Shown here in pieces: positions 4,076-5,204 of a stretch of DNA of 5,204 nt. Both the position numbers and the translations under genes were made by a program. The notes beneath the pieces are model-generated. The model was not told the DNA's origin. It worked only from the letters and a program-made list of their open reading frames with translations, and searched no databases. Source of the DNA: Candidatus Saccharibacteria bacterium UBA1103 (GTDB lineage: Bacteria > Patescibacteriota > Saccharimonadia > Saccharimonadales > Saccharimonadaceae); contig CAJPSI010000048.1 of the NCBI GenBank assembly GCA_905373275.1, forward strand, positions 1-5,204, written 5' to 3'. Each line of letters begins with the position of its first letter. The first letter of the stretch is position 1.

Positions 4076-4684
4076 ATGGAACGAAGACATCATCGAGGTA
4101 ACTATTCGTCATCCCCGGAAGACACTATGGACTTGGGCGATGACCGAGTAGCCGGCTCCAATACGCCCAAAACAGTACGACGTCGAGATTATGATCGTAC
4201 CAATAGCGATCCCTATAGCGATGAAGAAATTAGCCTAATAAGGGAATGTCGTGAGAGAAATAGAGAACGAGAGTTGCTGAGTCGACGAGAAGCAATCAGA
4301 AGCGCTAAGCGTATCGTAGTCGGAGGTGTTGCTACGATTATCGCCCTTAAGGGTACTTTCGAACTCACGAAAATCGCTGTAGACAAGATAGATGAAGCGT
4401 ATTGGGCGGAGCGACCCTTCCATGATAGTGGCGAAATAATGACTCTAGAGTGGGGCGAAACTTGGCTCAATAAGATGTATATACCGGTTGCCAATAAGTA
4501 TAAGAATATATCCGTCGAAGATGTTGAGTACGCCTCCAAACAGCTCAACAAAGACTACGACGAGAAAGGCATAGATGTCAACGGCAAGCCCTCTAAGGGC
4601 TCCGGCAATACCGATCTTGCCGGATCAAGTAAGCGTGTACCGGCCTTTGATGTTGAACTAGCGGACAATTCTGACAGGAACTAG
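4076..4684 (+). CDS. Unrecognised charged protein of 202 residues, possibly membrane-anchored
   Basis: I do not recognise a family. Residues 1-50 are polar and probably disordered (acidic and arginine patches, TVRRRDYDRT at 33-42). Residues 50-79 are very highly charged and likely helical, perhaps a short coiled coil (SLIRECRERNRERELLSRREA). A short hydrophobic stretch IVVGGVATIIAL (80-91) follows, interrupted by Lys92 and continued by GTFELTKIAV (93-102). It could be a marginal transmembrane helix with the arginine-rich side in the cytoplasm, or a buried helix. Residues 103-160 look folded (aromatic-rich YWAERPF, LEWGETWLNKMYIPVANKY). The tail after 160 is Gly/Ser/Asp/Lys-rich and probably flexible. 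There is no signal peptide and no catalytic motif. Support for a real gene comes from its own promoter, the palindrome over it, a strong terminator behind it and the lack of a competing gene. It has no clear Shine-Dalgarno, only TAGG near the ATG. It diverges from rpmF and converges on leuS. The stop is TAG. Confidence 0.8.
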   Translation: MERRHHRGNYSSSPEDTMDLGDDRVAGSNTPKTVRRRDYDRTNSDPYSDEEISLIRECRERNRERELLSRREAIRSAKRIVVGGVATIIALKGTFELTKIAVDKIDEAYWAERPFHDSGEIMTLEWGETWLNKMYIPVANKYKNISVEDVEYASKQLNKDYDEKGIDVNGKPSKGSGNTDLAGSSKRVPAFDVELADNSDRN

Positions 4685-4713
4685 CTAGCCCTGATCGACA
4701 CTCGGCAAACGAC

Positions 4714-4750
4714 AATACCCCGACATCTCGTCGGGGTATTTTATTTAGTT
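4714..4750 (+). terminator. Intrinsic terminator between the orphan gene and leuS
   Basis: AATACCCCGAC (4714-4724) and GTCGGGGTATT (4730-4740) form a perfect 11-base-pair stem with a 5-base loop. A T-rich run follows (TTTTATTTAGTT, 4739-4750). It lies 30 bases after the plus-strand stop codon and is the terminator for that gene. It also lies just beyond the end of the convergent leuS. Read on the minus strand it has the same stem but a poorer U-tract (ATTGTCGTTT), so termination in that direction is plausible but weaker. Confidence 0.92.
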
Positions 4751-4761
4751 TAGCCTAGACA

Positions 4762-5204
4762 CTACTTGACCACTAAGTTCAAGATCTTACCCGGTACGTA
4801 GATGCGCTTGATGATCTTCTTATCCTTAGTGAAGCGCCGAACATTGTCCAGCTGAAGCGCCATTTCTTCCACTTGCTCGGCGGCTATTTGCTTAGTTACT
4901 TCCAGTTCACCCCTCAGCTTACCATTGACCTGCACCGCCACCTTGACCGTATCAGTCGCCAGATACTGCTCATCGTAGACCGGCCAGGCGACTTGCTCTA
5001 ATCGACAGTCCTCACCGTTAAGCTGGGAGTAAAGCTCACTGGCAATGTGGGGTGCAAATGGCGCCAGTAGCTGACATAGGCTGCTCAGCACCGCCTGCCA
5101 TAGCCGGCGGTCAAACCCGGCTGTCTTCAGCTTGGTCAGGTTATTGAGATGCTCCATCAAGGTGGAGACAGCAGTATTAAACTGCGCCCCGTAGATATCC
5201 TCAG
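4762..5204 (-). CDS. leuS: Leucyl-tRNA synthetase, C-terminal end (cut by window edge)
   Basis: LeuRS charges tRNA(Leu) with leucine in the cytoplasm. The reading frame is open to the right edge, giving 146 visible residues, so it is a 5'-truncated gene; the ATG and TTG codons at 5155-5160 are internal, not starts. The visible part covers the end of the anticodon-binding helical domain and the small C-terminal domain. Recognisable blocks are FNTAVSTLMEHLNNL (8-22), CQLLAPFAPHIASELY (43-58), WPVYDEQYL (73-81), VAVQVNGKLRGEL (88-100), VEEMAL (111-116) and the terminal IKRIYVPGKILNLVVK (131-146), all typical of bacterial LeuRS. The HIGH and KMSKS motifs and the editing domain would lie outside the window. 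The gene ends in TAG, with a shared terminator hairpin just beyond at 4714-4740, and converges on the plus-strand orphan gene. Confidence 0.96.
   Translation of the reverse strand, partial: EDIYGAQFNTAVSTLMEHLNNLTKLKTAGFDRRLWQAVLSSLCQLLAPFAPHIASELYSQLNGEDCRLEQVAWPVYDEQYLATDTVKVAVQVNGKLRGELEVTKQIAAEQVEEMALQLDNVRRFTKDKKIIKRIYVPGKILNLVVK

Noticed and set aside
4213..4551. Minus-strand frames opposite the orphan plus-strand gene
   Set aside because: The plus frame has the promoter, terminator and longer span. The minus frames have Ser/Leu-rich composition typical of the complement of Arg/Glu-rich codons, and no start signals. Because the plus protein is itself unrecognised, this choice is less certain than the others.
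658..4764. Reassigned UGA codon as in Gracilibacteria/SR1
   Set aside because: All genes read through without any in-frame TGA, and glycine and tryptophan are encoded by GGN and TGG.
1..5204. CRISPR arrays, tRNA or rRNA genes, insertion sequences, long repeats
   Set aside because: No repeated spaced units, cloverleaf sequences, transposase motifs or long terminal repeats were found on either strand.

Overview
The window looks like a chromosomal housekeeping segment from a Patescibacteria/CPR bacterium, most likely Candidatus Saccharibacteria (TM7). This rests on my memory of family sequences: the GatC 'LENVW' tract, the GatA 'NLDAFAHGGSTEN' tract, a short zinc-free bL32 and a compact rpmF-nusB-nudix-rnc cluster. 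No database search was possible. GC content is close to one half. All reading frames fit the standard genetic code: no in-frame TGA is needed anywhere, and UGA is not used as a stop either.

Layout, mostly on the minus strand and read right to left. (1) 4762-5204 is the C-terminal end of leuS, entering from the right edge. (2) 4076-4684 is the only plus-strand gene, an unrecognised charged protein of 202 residues. It has its own promoter with a palindrome between the -35 and -10 boxes. A strong hairpin terminator at 4714-4750 separates it from the convergent leuS. (3) 3787-3936, 3269-3754, 2581-3318 and 1797-2594 form a tightly packed operon: rpmF (bL32), nusB, a Nudix hydrolase with a long basic N-terminal extension, and rnc (RNase III). 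Its promoter lies in the divergent region 3937-4075. (4) 996-1658 is an unrecognised membrane protein with five predicted helices and a good sigma70-type promoter at 1703-1731. (5) 658-942 (gatC) and 1-656 (gatA, cut by the left edge) start the tRNA-dependent amidotransferase genes; gatC has a perfect TATAAT only 8 bases before its ATG.

Taken together the genes serve translation and RNA metabolism: tRNA charging (LeuRS, GatCA), ribosome building and rRNA transcription/processing (bL32, NusB, RNase III), plus a Nudix enzyme that may act on nucleotides or RNA ends. There are no mobile elements, CRISPR arrays, tRNA or rRNA genes that I can see. No gene-free stretch exceeds 140 bases. The two largest, 1659-1796 and 3937-4075, hold promoters. 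The parts most worth following up are the operator-like palindrome with its orphan gene, the basic Nudix extension, the Asp-to-Asn change in the RNase III active site, the candidate leaderless transcripts, and the strong TAG stop-codon preference.
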